A stretch of DNA of 64,000 nt from Streptomyces sp. TLI_146 (GCF_002846415.1 NZ_PJMX01000001.1:7750001-7814000); one strand, 5' to 3'; counted from the first letter of the stretch, positions 23,949-33,791 are shown. Translations and numbers: made by a program. The notes: generated by a model from the sequence alone, not told the origin.

Positions 23949-26222
23949 TCAGCGGGTGGCGCGGCGCGTGGTGAGCAGCAGCGCGATGTCGTCCGGGCGG
24001 TCGGTGGCCTGGCGGGCCTCCTCGATGAGCAGGTCCGCGGTGCCGCCCAGGGAGGGGCCGGTGCGGCGGGTGGGGGTGGCGGCCCGGGCCAGGGCCGCGC
24101 GGAGCCGTTCGATGCCCTCGTCGATGTCGGTGCCGGGCCGCTCGACCAGCCCGTCGGTGTACAGGGCGAGCACCGCGCCCGGCTCCAGATGCAGGTCCAC
24201 CACCGGGTACACGGCGTCCGGGGCCACCCCGAGCACCACGCCGCCGGGCAGGTCCAGGACCTCGGTGCGGCCGTCGGGGCGGCGCAGCAGCGGCTGCGGG
24301 TGTCCGGCGCGGGCGGCCCGGGCGGCGCCGGTCAGGGGGTCGAGCCGGATGTAGCAGCAGCTGGCGAACTGGCCCGGGTCGAGGTCGATGAGCAGCCGGT
24401 TGGTGCCGCTCATGACCTCCTCGGGCGGATGCCCGCCGAGCGCGAAGGCCCGTACCGCGCTACGGAGTTGGCCCATGGTGGCCGCGGCCTGCACCCCGTG
24501 CCCCTGCACGTCGCCGATGACCAGGGCGAGCCCGTCCCCGGCCTCGACGACGTCGTACCAGTCGCCGCCCACGTCCATGCCCTGGGTGCCGGGCAGATAG
24601 CGTCCCGCCGTCTCCACCCGGGGGTGTACGGGGAGGCGGTGGGGGAGCAGGGCCGCCTGGAGGCCGCGGGCGAGGGCGGCCTCCGTGTCGTAGCGCTGGG
24701 CCCGCTCCAGGGCCTGGGCGACCAGCCCGGCGAGCGCGGTGAGGACCGTGCGCTCCTGCGGGCTGAAGCCGCGCGGCCGGTCGAAGCCGAGGATGCACGA
24801 GCCGACCGGGCGTCCGGAGGCGATCAGCGGCAGGAAGGCACGGGCGCCCTCCTCGGCGTCCAGGGCGATGCCGGGATAGGCCGCCGCGAGCTGCTGCATC
24901 GACTCGAAGAAGAGGGGGCGGCCAGTGGTGAGCGTCTCGACGCCGGGCAGCCGTACGTCGAGCGCGACCCCGTCGAAGGGGTCCAGGAAGCCCTTGGGGA
25001 AGCCGCTCTCCCAGGCGAGGTAGAGGTGCCGGTCCTGGAGCAGATAGATGGCCAGGCGACGGCCGCCGAACGCCGGGAGCAGCTCCTGCATCACCACGGC
25101 GGAGACCTGGCGGGCGGTGACCGCCTCGCTCAGGGCCAGGGCGAGGATGACCGGAGGGTAGAGGGAGTCCGTCCCGTTCGCGGACGCGCCCGCCGCGGCC
25201 GGGACGTCGGCGAGCGCCGCCGGGGCCGTCAGCGGCCCGAACGGTGGGGCACCGTCCTCCCGCCCGTCGCGCCCGGGGTGGGAGGCGGCCGTGGTGGCCT
25301 GCGCCTCCCGGCCCACCGGGACCGCCGTGAACGTCAGACCGTCGGGGCCCGGGTAGACGGACAGCGAGAGCCGGTCGCCGTACCGCTCCCCGGACCCCGG
25401 CCCCGCACCGGGTGGCTGCGGGCGTCTGACCTGGAAGTGCACCGGGTCCCTGGACAGCAGGGCGCCGCGCAGCTGGTCGTCGTACGCGGGCTGCTCCAGC
25501 CACGGCACCGCGTGCCACAGGGACTGCCCGAGCAGCTCGGCGCGCGGCCGGCCGAGGAGCAGGGCGGCGCGCGGGTTGACGTAACGGAACCGGCCGAGCC
25601 GGTCCAGGGTGAAGACGCCGTCGGGGAGCAGCTCGGCCGCGCCGTCCCCGGGCGCGACGCGGCCCGTGCCGCCTTCCGGAGCCCCGTCGCCCGGGGGCGG
25701 TACGCACAGCGGCTCGCCGTCCCAGACGACGCCGGGGCCGTCCGCCTCCAGTTCGAGGAGGGCGGCGCCCAGGGCCTGCGCCGCCTCCGTGAGACGGTCG
25801 CGGTCCAGGGGCGCCGACGAGGCGTCCGCTGTCGCCGGGCGCACCACGCTGAGGACTCCGTACGCCGTCGACGCCCCCACCACCGGCACGTACACCGACC
25901 CGAACCGGAACGGCAGCCCGGCCGCGAGCTGCGGGTAGCGGCGCATGGTCTCGGTGGGGTCGGCGAGCTGGATCTCGACGCCGAGCCGGTGGGCGTCGGC
26001 CACCGGGAACGGCCGGTCCACGTGCATGCGCCACCAGGGGCGGAAGAGCGGTCCGGGCAGCCCGGCGAGCACGGCGAGCCGCAGCAGCCCGGGTGTGCTG
26101 GAGCGCAGGTACACGCCCCCCACGTGGCCGCCGACGGCGCGCATGGCCTCCGCCACGGCCCCGGTGAGCAGTGCGGTCAGTCTTCCCGGCGCCCAGTGCT
26201 GGCTCTCGGCGCTCTCAGTCAT
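23949..26222 (-). CDS. Multi-sensor PP2C/SpoIIE-type serine phosphatase
   Basis: The 757-residue protein has, in order, an N-terminal GAF-like region (about 15-160), a PAS domain (about 197-310: LPDGVFTLDRLGRFRYVNPR), a Pro/Gly linker, a GAF domain (about 360-505) and a SpoIIE PP2C domain (about 540-755) with the metal-binding VGGDWYD and VIGDVQGHG. Such proteins dephosphorylate anti-sigma-factor antagonists and tune alternative sigma factors in Streptomyces. No anti-sigma kinase domain or partner gene is adjacent. GAGGG lies before the ATG. It is upstream of, but 148 bases from, the MoxR/VWA pair. Confidence 0.9.
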   Translation of the reverse strand: MTESAESQHWAPGRLTALLTGAVAEAMRAVGGHVGGVYLRSSTPGLLRLAVLAGLPGPLFRPWWRMHVDRPFPVADAHRLGVEIQLADPTETMRRYPQLAAGLPFRFGSVYVPVVGASTAYGVLSVVRPATADASSAPLDRDRLTEAAQALGAALLELEADGPGVVWDGEPLCVPPPGDGAPEGGTGRVAPGDGAAELLPDGVFTLDRLGRFRYVNPRAALLLGRPRAELLGQSLWHAVPWLEQPAYDDQLRGALLSRDPVHFQVRRPQPPGAGPGSGERYGDRLSLSVYPGPDGLTFTAVPVGREAQATTAASHPGRDGREDGAPPFGPLTAPAALADVPAAAGASANGTDSLYPPVILALALSEAVTARQVSAVVMQELLPAFGGRRLAIYLLQDRHLYLAWESGFPKGFLDPFDGVALDVRLPGVETLTTGRPLFFESMQQLAAAYPGIALDAEEGARAFLPLIASGRPVGSCILGFDRPRGFSPQERTVLTALAGLVAQALERAQRYDTEAALARGLQAALLPHRLPVHPRVETAGRYLPGTQGMDVGGDWYDVVEAGDGLALVIGDVQGHGVQAAATMGQLRSAVRAFALGGHPPEEVMSGTNRLLIDLDPGQFASCCYIRLDPLTGAARAARAGHPQPLLRRPDGRTEVLDLPGGVVLGVAPDAVYPVVDLHLEPGAVLALYTDGLVERPGTDIDEGIERLRAALARAATPTRRTGPSLGGTADLLIEEARQATDRPDDIALLLTTRRATR

Positions 26223-26354
26223 CGGTCTGCCCTCGCCCGCGACGCCGCGCGGTAGGTGATACAGCAAGAATGCCCCCCGGGCCCCGGGGCGCGCACCTCG
26301 TGGGCGGCGCCCGGGTGGCGACCACAGGGCTCCGACACCCACGTGCGGACATAC

Positions 26355-26391
26355 GAGTGGGCCGGAAGGCGACCTGCCTTCCGGCCCACTC
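26355..26391 (-). terminator. Terminator after the large lipoprotein gene
   Basis: A perfect 16-bp stem GAGTGGGCCGGAAGGC / GCCTTCCGGCCCACTC with a five-base loop starts 18 bases past the stop of the gene ending at 26409. Confidence 0.85.
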
Positions 26392-26408
26392 ACACCTGTC
26401 CGAGGCGG

Positions 26409-27797
26409 CTACTTCTCCGCGTGCCCGCTCGCCAGCGGCCACTCCTTGTGGAGGGCGCCGAGCGGGATGCGGCGCTCGATGACCGGGGTGCCGAACAGGG
26501 ACAGCTGGAAGTGGAGCCGGCCGCTCAGGTCGAAGCCGCCGTAGACGGCCCAGGCACCGGACACGGACGTCTTGCCGTCGGTGGACGCGGTCGCCTTGGC
26601 GTCGGCCTCGCCGCGCAGATAGGGGGCGAAGTCGGCGCTGACGCCGACGGCCCCGTACAGGCCGACCGACGCCTCGGCGCCGAGGGCGCCCTTGACGCGC
26701 CCGGACGCGGCGACGGTGGCGGTCACCGGAGTGCTGTGCACGGCGGAGGTGCTGACCGGGGTCCAGCCCTTGCCGGAGGCGTAGCTGCCGCCGACGCGGA
26801 AGTCGCCCTTGACGTCCTGCTGGACGTCGAGCGTGACGCGGCCGTCGGCCTCGACCTGGACATAGCAGGTCAGGTCGAGGTTGACGACGACCGGGACCGG
26901 GCCGACCTGGATGACGGGCGCGCTGTGCAGCTTGGCGAAGGGGATGCGCTTGGGCGCGCCGGTGCTCGCGGCGGCGCGGCCCTTGAGCGCCCACTGCGAG
27001 GACCAGTCGCCGCTCATGCCGAGGAACGCGGAGCGCGGCCCGATGCCGCCGGAGCCGCCGTCGTAGGAGAACTCCACCTCGGGGGCGAGCTGGACGAAGC
27101 CGGAGACCGAGGCGCCGGCGGAGGCGGGCGCGTCCTTGGCGGTGTCCACCGCGGCGTTCACGTCCAGGCGCAGGTTGCCCAGCGGCAGCTTGGCGCCCTT
27201 GGGCCCGAACGTGAGGCCCTTGGTCTTGGCCCAGGAGAAGGTGACGCCCTTCATCAGGGGCTCGACCTTGACCGAGGACGGGTCGACCGGGACCTTGCCG
27301 TCGGCCTTGTCGTCCTTGAGGACCGAGGCGAGGGTGGTGGAGGCGGTCTTCACCTCGGTGCCGCTGTCGGTCTTCCCGACGACCTCGGTGACCTTGGCGA
27401 GCAGTCCGTTGGGGGCGCCCGGCGCCGGAGCGCTGGCGATGACGTCGCCGACGGCGACGGGCTTGTCGGGCGCGGGGGAGTGGCCGGGCGCACCGGTGTG
27501 CCGCTGCGGGGCGCTGGATATGACGGCCCGTCGGCTCGTCTTGTCGTAGGAGGCGACCTTCAGCGAGGACTTCTCCGGGTGGCCCTTGCCCGTACGGGTG
27601 CGGGCCACGGCCGTCGGCGCCGACGCCTCCTGCGGCGCGGCGGCCACGTCGAGCTGCTGCGTGTCGGCGGCCGCCGCGGTGGTGGCGGTGCTGCCCGGCT
27701 GCGCCGTGCTGCCGGTTCCGGCCGAGGAGCAGCCGGTGGCGGCCAGGGCCAGGGTGGCCAGGCCGGGCACCAGGAGGCGTGTGGTGAACGTGCGCAC
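26409..27797 (-). CDS. Large secreted lipoprotein, unknown function
   Basis: The 462-residue protein starts at a GTG with GAAGG ten bases upstream. It has a lipoprotein signal, with the modified Cys23 in LAATGC. A low-complexity Ala/Thr stretch follows, then a long beta-rich region with repeated amphipathic strands (VSGFVQLAPEVEFSYDGG, VVVNLDLTCYVQVEADGRV, LHFQLSLFGTPVIERRIPL). I do not recognise a domain. The alternating pattern suggests a beta-sandwich or barrel-like surface protein. It is monocistronic, with its own terminator. Confidence 0.7.
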   Translation of the reverse strand: MRTFTTRLLVPGLATLALAATGCSSAGTGSTAQPGSTATTAAAADTQQLDVAAAPQEASAPTAVARTRTGKGHPEKSSLKVASYDKTSRRAVISSAPQRHTGAPGHSPAPDKPVAVGDVIASAPAPGAPNGLLAKVTEVVGKTDSGTEVKTASTTLASVLKDDKADGKVPVDPSSVKVEPLMKGVTFSWAKTKGLTFGPKGAKLPLGNLRLDVNAAVDTAKDAPASAGASVSGFVQLAPEVEFSYDGGSGGIGPRSAFLGMSGDWSSQWALKGRAAASTGAPKRIPFAKLHSAPVIQVGPVPVVVNLDLTCYVQVEADGRVTLDVQQDVKGDFRVGGSYASGKGWTPVSTSAVHSTPVTATVAASGRVKGALGAEASVGLYGAVGVSADFAPYLRGEADAKATASTDGKTSVSGAWAVYGGFDLSGRLHFQLSLFGTPVIERRIPLGALHKEWPLASGHAEK

Positions 27798-27830
27798 GTA
27801 GATGTGACCTTCGGATGGGAGGAGGGGGGT

Positions 27831-27848
27831 CGTTACCCGGGAGTAACG
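27831..27848. promoter_or_regulatory. Inverted repeat upstream of the lipoprotein gene
   Basis: CGTTAC ccggga GTAACG lies 34 bases upstream of the lipoprotein start, in its leader or promoter. It is a plausible operator for an unidentified regulator. Confidence 0.35.
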
Positions 27849-27946
27849 CGAAGGCGATCATGCCATGTGCGCCCGGCGCCAGTCACCTTGACCGCCCGCC
27901 AACTCGCGGGCGACGCGGGACGGTTGAAGGTTCATTTACGTAGGTG

Positions 27947-27984
27947 GGGGGCGGTCGGGAGCGGGGATGCCCCCGACCGCCCCC
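27947..27984 (-). terminator. Terminator after the SDR gene
   Basis: A perfect 13-bp stem GGGGGCGGTCGGG/CCCGACCGCCCCC with a 12-base loop begins 10 bases past the SDR stop. Confidence 0.8.
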
Positions 27985-27993
27985 GCTCCCGCG

Positions 27994-29043
27994 TCAGGCG
28001 CTTTCCGCGAACGCGTCCACCCCGGTCAGCTCGGCGGAGAGCCGCCACAGCCGGGCGGCCTGCTCCGGGTCCGTGGCGTGGGCGCCGACACCCGGCGTGA
28101 GTTCGTCGCGCGCCACCGTGCCGTCGGCGAGCTCGTCCCCGTCGGCGTCCGCGGGTTCCGCGATGTCGCAGTCCTCGCAGTAGACACCGCCGAGACCCGT
28201 CAGCCGGGGGGAGGTCGCGGCCCAGACCTGGGTGGCCGCACCCTGCTCCGGCGTCTTGAACGAGCCGGAGACGTTGCCCTCCTCGTCGACCCACCCCGCG
28301 TCGAGCATCTCCCCGCGCGAGACATGCCGCGTCAGAGGTGTGAGGATCTCGCCGGGGTGCAGCGCGAACGCCCGCACGCCCGCGTCCCGTCCCAGGGCGT
28401 CGAGGTGGACGGCGAAGAGCACGTTGGCCGTCTTGGCCTGCCCGTACGCCAGCCACTTGTCGTAGCCCCGGGCGAAGTGCACGTCGTCCCAGCGGATGCC
28501 GGAGAGCTGGTGGCCCCGCGAGGACACCGCCACCACCCGCGCCCCGCCCGCCACCAGCGCCGGCCAGAGGCGGTTGACGAGGGCGAAGTGGCCGAGGTGG
28601 TTGGTCGCGAACTGCGCCTCCCAGCCCGGCCCCACCCGGGTCTCGGGGCAGGCCATGACCCCGGCGTTGTCCATCATGATGTCGATGCCCCGGCCCGACG
28701 CCAGGAAGCGGTCGGCGAAGGCGCGGACGCTGTCCAGGTCGGAGAGGTCCAGGGTGTCGACCTCGACGCCTCCGGGGCCGGTGATGCCTGCCAGTGCCTC
28801 CTCGGCGGCGGCGCGCCGCCGGGCGGGCACCACCACCCGGGCCCCGGCGGCGGCCAGCGCCCGGGTCGCCTCCAGGCCGAGGCCCGAGTAGCCGCCGGTG
28901 ACGAGGGCGAGCTTCCCCGTGAGGTCGACGCCCCGCAGCACCTCCCGCGCGGTGCTGCGGGAGCCGAAACCCGATCCGATCCTGCGCTGAGGAGTCGCGG
29001 TGGTGGTCGTACCGGTCGTGTGCGATGTCGTGTGCGTCGTCAT
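27994..29043 (-). CDS. Short-chain dehydrogenase/reductase
   Basis: The 349-residue protein has the SDR cofactor motif VTGGYSGLGLEATRAL, NAG (MDNAGVM), catalytic Ser in VVAVSSRGH and YGQAK as the YxxxK motif. A Thr/His-rich N-terminal leader (first 20 residues) is unusual. It resembles retinol-dehydrogenase-like SDRs annotated as oxidoreductases in Streptomyces. It lies 34 bases downstream of the amidase and may be co-transcribed with it. Confidence 0.88.
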   Translation of the reverse strand: MTTHTTSHTTGTTTTATPQRRIGSGFGSRSTAREVLRGVDLTGKLALVTGGYSGLGLEATRALAAAGARVVVPARRRAAAEEALAGITGPGGVEVDTLDLSDLDSVRAFADRFLASGRGIDIMMDNAGVMACPETRVGPGWEAQFATNHLGHFALVNRLWPALVAGGARVVAVSSRGHQLSGIRWDDVHFARGYDKWLAYGQAKTANVLFAVHLDALGRDAGVRAFALHPGEILTPLTRHVSRGEMLDAGWVDEEGNVSGSFKTPEQGAATQVWAATSPRLTGLGGVYCEDCDIAEPADADGDELADGTVARDELTPGVGAHATDPEQAARLWRLSAELTGVDAFAESA

Positions 29044-29077
29044 GCCTCGGACGCTACGAATTGGAGTGCGCTCTCAG

Positions 29078-30442
29078 TCAACCCCGGCCCTGGCCGGTAG
29101 CCGGTGCCGTGCGCCTCCACGGGCGGGAGCGCTCCAACTGGGCGACCAGGCCGAGGAGTTGGTGCTCCGAGCCGGGGCGGCCGACGAGCTGTACGGAGCC
29201 GGGCAGGCCCGTCGGCAGCGAGCCGAACGGCATGGCGAGGGCGGGGTTGCCGGAGAGGTTCCACGGCGGGGTCATCGGAGAACAGGCCGTGTTGACCGCG
29301 ATGTTGGCCAGCCAGCCGCGCTCGTGCCAGGCGTCGGCGGCCGGGCCGCGCCGGGCCAGCGCGGGCGTGAGCAGGACGTCGTACTCCTCGAAGAACGGCG
29401 CGAGCCGTTTGTTGAGCGCGCCCCGGTGGTCCGCGCGCAGCATCCCGAGCCGCCCGGCGGCCCGCCCGACGGCCGCGTGCCGCCGGGTGCGCGGGGCGAG
29501 CAGGCGCGGGTCGAGCCCCTCGGCGTCCTGCGCGGTGCCTCCCGTCCAGCGGGCCAGGATGACCGTGCCGAAGCTGAGGGGGTAGGGCGGATGGGCGGCC
29601 GACACCCGGTGCCCGGCCTCCACCAGCACCCGGGCCGCCTGGCGGGCGAGCGAGGCGTACGCGCCGCCGACGCGCACTCCGGCGATCGGGCTGCGCGTCG
29701 ACACCGCGATCCTGAGCCCGCGAGGAGGGTCGGCGGGCTCGGCGCCGGGCTCCGTCTCGTCCGCGAGCACCGAGAACATCAGCCGCGCGTCGGCCGCCGT
29801 CGTGGCCAGCGGGCCGTTCTCCGACATCCCGAACCAGGCACCGCCGAGACTCGGCACCCGCCCGGTGCCCGGCTTGAGGCCGATCAGACCGCAGTGCGCG
29901 GCCGGGATACGCAAGGACCCCATGCCGTCGTTGCCGAGCGCGAGCGGCACCAGGCCCGCCGCGACGGCGGCCGCGCTGCCCCCGGAGGAACCGCCCGCCG
30001 TACGCGACGGGTCCCAGGGGTTGCGCGCGATGCCGTGCACCCCGTCGGTGGTCCCGAAGACACACAACTCCGGTACGTGCGTGAGCCCCACCACCACCGC
30101 GCCCGCCGCCCGCAGCCGGGCGACCGTGGCATGGTCCTCGGCGGCGAGGGCGGTGGGGGTGGCCGCGGAGCCGTTGCGGGTGGATTCGCCGCGTACGGGC
30201 AGGTTGTCCTTGACGGCGACCGGCACGCCGGCGAGCGGCAGCCGGGACAGGTCCGTACGCGCCCCGACCTCGTCCGCCTCGGCGAGCGCGGCGGTGGCGC
30301 GCACCACGCGGAACGCGCCGACCCGCCCGTTCCGCGCGGCGATCGCGGCCAGGTGGTCGGCGACCACCTCGCGGGGTGTGACCACCTTCTGCCGCACGGC
30401 CTCGGCTATCTCGGTGGCGGTCCGGCCTGCCCACTTGGTCAC
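29078..30442 (-). CDS. Amidase (amidase-signature family)
   Basis: The 454-residue protein has the Ser-cisSer-Lys set: K78 in VAVKDN, S152 in GGSSGGSAAAVAAG and S176 in GNDGMGSLRIPA. The spacing of 24 between the two Ser matches malonamidase-type enzymes. It hydrolyses a C-N amide bond of unknown substrate. The GTG start has GAGGAG eight bases upstream. It is divergent from the maleylpyruvate-isomerase-like gene across a 158-base region and is probably operonic with the SDR. Confidence 0.9.
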   Translation of the reverse strand: MTKWAGRTATEIAEAVRQKVVTPREVVADHLAAIAARNGRVGAFRVVRATAALAEADEVGARTDLSRLPLAGVPVAVKDNLPVRGESTRNGSAATPTALAAEDHATVARLRAAGAVVVGLTHVPELCVFGTTDGVHGIARNPWDPSRTAGGSSGGSAAAVAAGLVPLALGNDGMGSLRIPAAHCGLIGLKPGTGRVPSLGGAWFGMSENGPLATTAADARLMFSVLADETEPGAEPADPPRGLRIAVSTRSPIAGVRVGGAYASLARQAARVLVEAGHRVSAAHPPYPLSFGTVILARWTGGTAQDAEGLDPRLLAPRTRRHAAVGRAAGRLGMLRADHRGALNKRLAPFFEEYDVLLTPALARRGPAADAWHERGWLANIAVNTACSPMTPPWNLSGNPALAMPFGSLPTGLPGSVQLVGRPGSEHQLLGLVAQLERSRPWRRTAPATGQGRG

Positions 30443-30600
30443 GGTGGCTCCTCGGCGCTGCTGGCTCGGTCACGACGGACGAGAGGCCACTGTGTACGAC
30501 CCGCGCGTCTCCTGTCGATACCCGTGGATCTTCGTCGCCGCCGCGACCGGAACCGCCCGGCCCTGGACAGGCGGCACGGCCTGGGGCAGGCTCCGGCGCC

Positions 30601-31422
30601 ATGAGCGCACACCAGTCGAGTGGGACACCCCTGCCGCCGGGGCTCGGGGACGCGATACGCGGCACCGCCGAGGACATCGCGCTGCTGCTGCGCGGGGCCC
30701 GCGACACGAGCGTCCCCGTACCGGGTCTCGAGTGGACGCTGGGGGAGACGGCCGCGCACCTGGCGCAGGCCAACCAGCTGATGGCCGAGGTCGCGGCGGG
30801 GCACGAACGCGGCCACGGGGACGGCACGCCCGGGAGCATCGCGGCGGCCAACGCGCGGGCCCTCGCCGAGTTCGGCGAACGGGCGGCCGAGCCGCTGGCC
30901 GAGATGATCGTGGCCGGGGCGACGGCCTACCTAGACGCGGCCGGAGCGGTCGGCCAGGGGGAAGCGGGGCCGCTGGCCACCCCAATGGGCACCATGGACC
31001 TGCCGACGCTGGGCGCGTATCTGCTCACGCACATGCTCGGCCACGGGTACGACATCGCCCGCGCGGTGGGCCGCCCGCACATGCTCGACCGGCGGCGCGT
31101 CGAGCTGACCCTGCCGTTCATGCTCGCGGCAATGCCACGGGTGGTGGACGCGGGGGCGGCGCGGGGGTGCGACGCGCGGTACACCGTCCGTCTGTGGGGC
31201 GGCGCCCGGTTCGGTGTGGAGTTCACCGAGGGCGCGGCCACGGTGGGTGAACGGCCGCCGGACCGCCCCGACTGCACCATCCACGTCGAGCCCGTCACGT
31301 TCCTGCTGATGGCTCTCGGCCGTCTCGAACCCCGCGCGGCCATCGCCCGGGGCCGCGTCCTGACCTGGGGCCGCAAACCCTGGCTGGCACCGCGCTTCCC
31401 CACCCTGTTCAAGCCACCCTGA
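30601..31422 (+). CDS. Maleylpyruvate isomerase/DinB-like protein with SCP2-like tail
   Basis: The 273-residue protein has an N-terminal DinB-like bundle of the mycothiol-dependent maleylpyruvate isomerase type (VPGLEWTLGETAAHLAQANQ, later TLGAYLLTHMLGHGYDIARAVG, with His residues that could bind metal). A C-terminal part resembles the sterol-carrier-like domain that often follows (DCTIHVEPVTFLLMALGR). Such proteins act in mycothiol-linked chemistry; the substrate here is unknown. Confidence 0.75.
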   Translation: MSAHQSSGTPLPPGLGDAIRGTAEDIALLLRGARDTSVPVPGLEWTLGETAAHLAQANQLMAEVAAGHERGHGDGTPGSIAAANARALAEFGERAAEPLAEMIVAGATAYLDAAGAVGQGEAGPLATPMGTMDLPTLGAYLLTHMLGHGYDIARAVGRPHMLDRRRVELTLPFMLAAMPRVVDAGAARGCDARYTVRLWGGARFGVEFTEGAATVGERPPDRPDCTIHVEPVTFLLMALGRLEPRAAIARGRVLTWGRKPWLAPRFPTLFKPP

Positions 31423-31527
31423 ACTGGGCGGCGAGATAATCGACGGCGAGATACCCGGCGGCGAGGCCGTGCCCACGGCCCGTGCCCGAGTCCCGTCCCC
31501 AAGTCCCGCCCCCGAACAGGAGTCTTC

Positions 31528-32121
31528 TTGTCCCCGCAGCAACCGTCCCAGCGAACCACCCGAACCGACCGAACCCACCGGAGCCGTACGGGAGCACGTG
31601 CCGTGATGCTGGCGTTGGCCCTGCCGTTGCTCGCGACCGCCGTCGCAGGCCCCGCGCAGGCACAGCCACGCCCCGCGGTCTCCGCCCACTCGGCGCCCGC
31701 CACCGCCACTGTGACGGAGGGTCAGGTCAGGGAGGTCGCCCGGGGCGGTGTGCTCACCTACCCCTCCGTCACCAGCTGTCTGACGGTCACGGTCCGGCTG
31801 CGCGGCGCCGGTCTGGTCGGCGCCCACGCCAGTCTGTTCCAGGTGCCGGGCGAGCTGAGGTCGGACGAGATCCTGCCCGCCCTGCGCAAGGCCGTGGCGG
31901 GGCGCCCGGTCGCCGCCGTCGAGGTCAGGGGTGCAGTGGGCGCCTGGCACCCCGGCTACTTCACCCGGGCGATCGAGGCGTACGGCGACGGGGAAGCGGT
32001 ACCGCAGCCCCAGGGCCGGGACTTCGACGGCCTGGCCAAGGCGGTCGCGCTCGGGCTGAAGCAACCGCGTGCGTCGGTGACGGTGGAGGACGTGCCGGAC
32101 GGCGACCAGATCGTGCGCTGA
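31528..32121 (+). CDS. Small secreted protein, unknown
   Basis: The 197-residue product starts at a TTG with AGGAG eight bases upstream. A signal peptide (AVMLALALPLLATAVAGPAQA, about 26-46) precedes a single small domain (VLTYPSVTSCLTVTVRLRGAG, then ILPALRKAVAGRPVAAVEV). One Cys is visible. I do not recognise the family. Codon use matches its neighbours, supporting a real gene. Confidence 0.6.
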   Translation: MSPQQPSQRTTRTDRTHRSRTGARAVMLALALPLLATAVAGPAQAQPRPAVSAHSAPATATVTEGQVREVARGGVLTYPSVTSCLTVTVRLRGAGLVGAHASLFQVPGELRSDEILPALRKAVAGRPVAAVEVRGAVGAWHPGYFTRAIEAYGDGEAVPQPQGRDFDGLAKAVALGLKQPRASVTVEDVPDGDQIVR

Positions 32122-32285
32122 GCCAGCTTCAAAGGCGGGGCCGGACATCCGTGTCGTATGAGGGGAGCGTGCTCCACAGACACACCATGTGCCCCGGGAC
32201 CGTGTACGGCCCCGGGGGCTGGCCCCACCCCGGTCGTCGTGCCTGCCGGATGGGATCGCGCACACCGCTCAACCACCCTTGTCCC

Positions 32286-33791
32286 ATGACGACTTACCGC
32301 CGCAGAGGCCTCGCGATCGCCCTCTCCCTCGCGGCCGCCACCACCGCCCTGACCGCCACCGCCGTCCCGGCGGCCCAGGCCCGCTCCGGCGGCGCCGGGG
32401 CGCCCGTGCTCGACTGGAAGCCGTGTGCCGACGACGCGACCGGGCGGGAGTGCGCCCAGCTGCCCGTGCCGCGCGACTACGCCGATCCGCACGGCCCGAG
32501 CCTCACCGTCGCCGTCTCCCGGCTGCGCGGCGACCACCCGGACAGGCGGCGCGGAGCGCTCCTGGTGATCCCCGGCGGGCCGGGCGGGTCGGGGGTGCGG
32601 GAGGTGGCCGAGCGGGGGGCCGCGCTCCGCAAGGAGACCGGCGGCGCCTACGACATCGTCGGGCTCGACCCGCGCGGCGTGGGCGGCAGCACCACGGCGA
32701 GCTGTGAACTCTCCGACGACGACCGGATGATGGTGAGTCTGAGGTCGTGGCCCGGCGCCGGCGGCGACATCAGCGAGAACGTCGCCAGGTCCCGCCGCAT
32801 CGCCCAGGCCTGCCACCGCAACGGCGGCGCGGACCTACGCAGCTTCACCTCCCGCAACGAGGCCCGCGACATCGACCGCTTCCGCCAGGCACTGGGCGAG
32901 CGCAAGCTGTCGGCGTACGGCGTCTCGTACGGGACCTATGTGGGAGCGGTGTACGCGCAGATGTTCCCGCAGCGCACCGACCGCTGGGTGCTCGACAGCA
33001 ACGGCGACCCCGACCCGGCGCGCGTCGAGCGCGGCTGGCTGGCGAACATGTCACCGGCGGCCGACATCCGCTTCCCGGACTTCGCGGCCTGGGCCTCCGA
33101 CCCGGCCCGGGACGCCCAGGGGTTGCGGCTGGCCGAAAGCACCGATGAGGTAAGGCCGTTGGTCATCGGCCTGGCGGCGAAGCTGGACGCGGAGCCGAGG
33201 AAGACGGCCAAGGACGGTGTCCTGCTCACCGGCAACCAGCTGCGCCAGGCGCTCCAGATGGCCCTCTACTCGGACGCCTCCTTCCCGATGCTCGCGCGGC
33301 TCGTCAAGGCGGCCCAGGACCCGGCGGCGACCCCCGTCCTGCCCGCCCCGCTCGCCGGGCCCCTGAGCGACCAGGAGGCCGCGGTCGTGGTGGCGGTGCT
33401 CTGCAACGACGTGAGCTGGCCGAAGTCCGTGCGCTCGTACGAGCGGGCCGTCGCGGCCGACCGGATCCGCCACCCGCTCACGGCGGGCAGCCCCGTCAAT
33501 GTGCTGCCCTGCGCCTTCTCCAAGGACGCGCCGGCCGAGAAGCCGGTCCGGATCACCGATGAGGGGCCGTCCAACATCCTGATGATCCAGGGCCTGCGGG
33601 ACCCCGCGACGCCGTACTTCGGCGCTCTGAAGATGCGTGAGGCGTGGGGCGACCGGGCCCGCATGGTCACGGTGAACCGCGGCGGCCACGGGATGTACCT
33701 GGACAACGGCAACGCGTGCGGCGACCGTGCGGTCACCACGTTCCTCACCACGGGAGTGCGCCCCGAGCGGGACACGTACTGCGCGAGCTGA
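32286..33791 (+). CDS. Secreted alpha/beta-hydrolase, tripeptidyl-aminopeptidase-like (S33)
   Basis: The 501-residue protein has a signal peptide (RRRGLAIALSLAAATTALTA). The alpha/beta-hydrolase core has the oxyanion HGGP-like IPGGPGGSG, nucleophile elbow GVSYGTYVG, acid in RDPATP and catalytic His in GGHGMY. A TAP-like C-terminal domain contains CNDVSWP. The family releases N-terminal tripeptides or acts on other esters and amides. The start is chosen at the signal peptide; there is no strong ribosome site. A second family member lies at 54883-56445. Confidence 0.85.
   Translation: MTTYRRRGLAIALSLAAATTALTATAVPAAQARSGGAGAPVLDWKPCADDATGRECAQLPVPRDYADPHGPSLTVAVSRLRGDHPDRRRGALLVIPGGPGGSGVREVAERGAALRKETGGAYDIVGLDPRGVGGSTTASCELSDDDRMMVSLRSWPGAGGDISENVARSRRIAQACHRNGGADLRSFTSRNEARDIDRFRQALGERKLSAYGVSYGTYVGAVYAQMFPQRTDRWVLDSNGDPDPARVERGWLANMSPAADIRFPDFAAWASDPARDAQGLRLAESTDEVRPLVIGLAAKLDAEPRKTAKDGVLLTGNQLRQALQMALYSDASFPMLARLVKAAQDPAATPVLPAPLAGPLSDQEAAVVVAVLCNDVSWPKSVRSYERAVAADRIRHPLTAGSPVNVLPCAFSKDAPAEKPVRITDEGPSNILMIQGLRDPATPYFGALKMREAWGDRARMVTVNRGGHGMYLDNGNACGDRAVTTFLTTGVRPERDTYCAS

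Noticed and set aside
23871..26255. Plus-strand frame of 794 codons opposite the SpoIIE phosphatase
   Set aside because: The minus strand shows GAF, PAS and PP2C motifs; the plus frame has no recognisable domain and no ribosome site.
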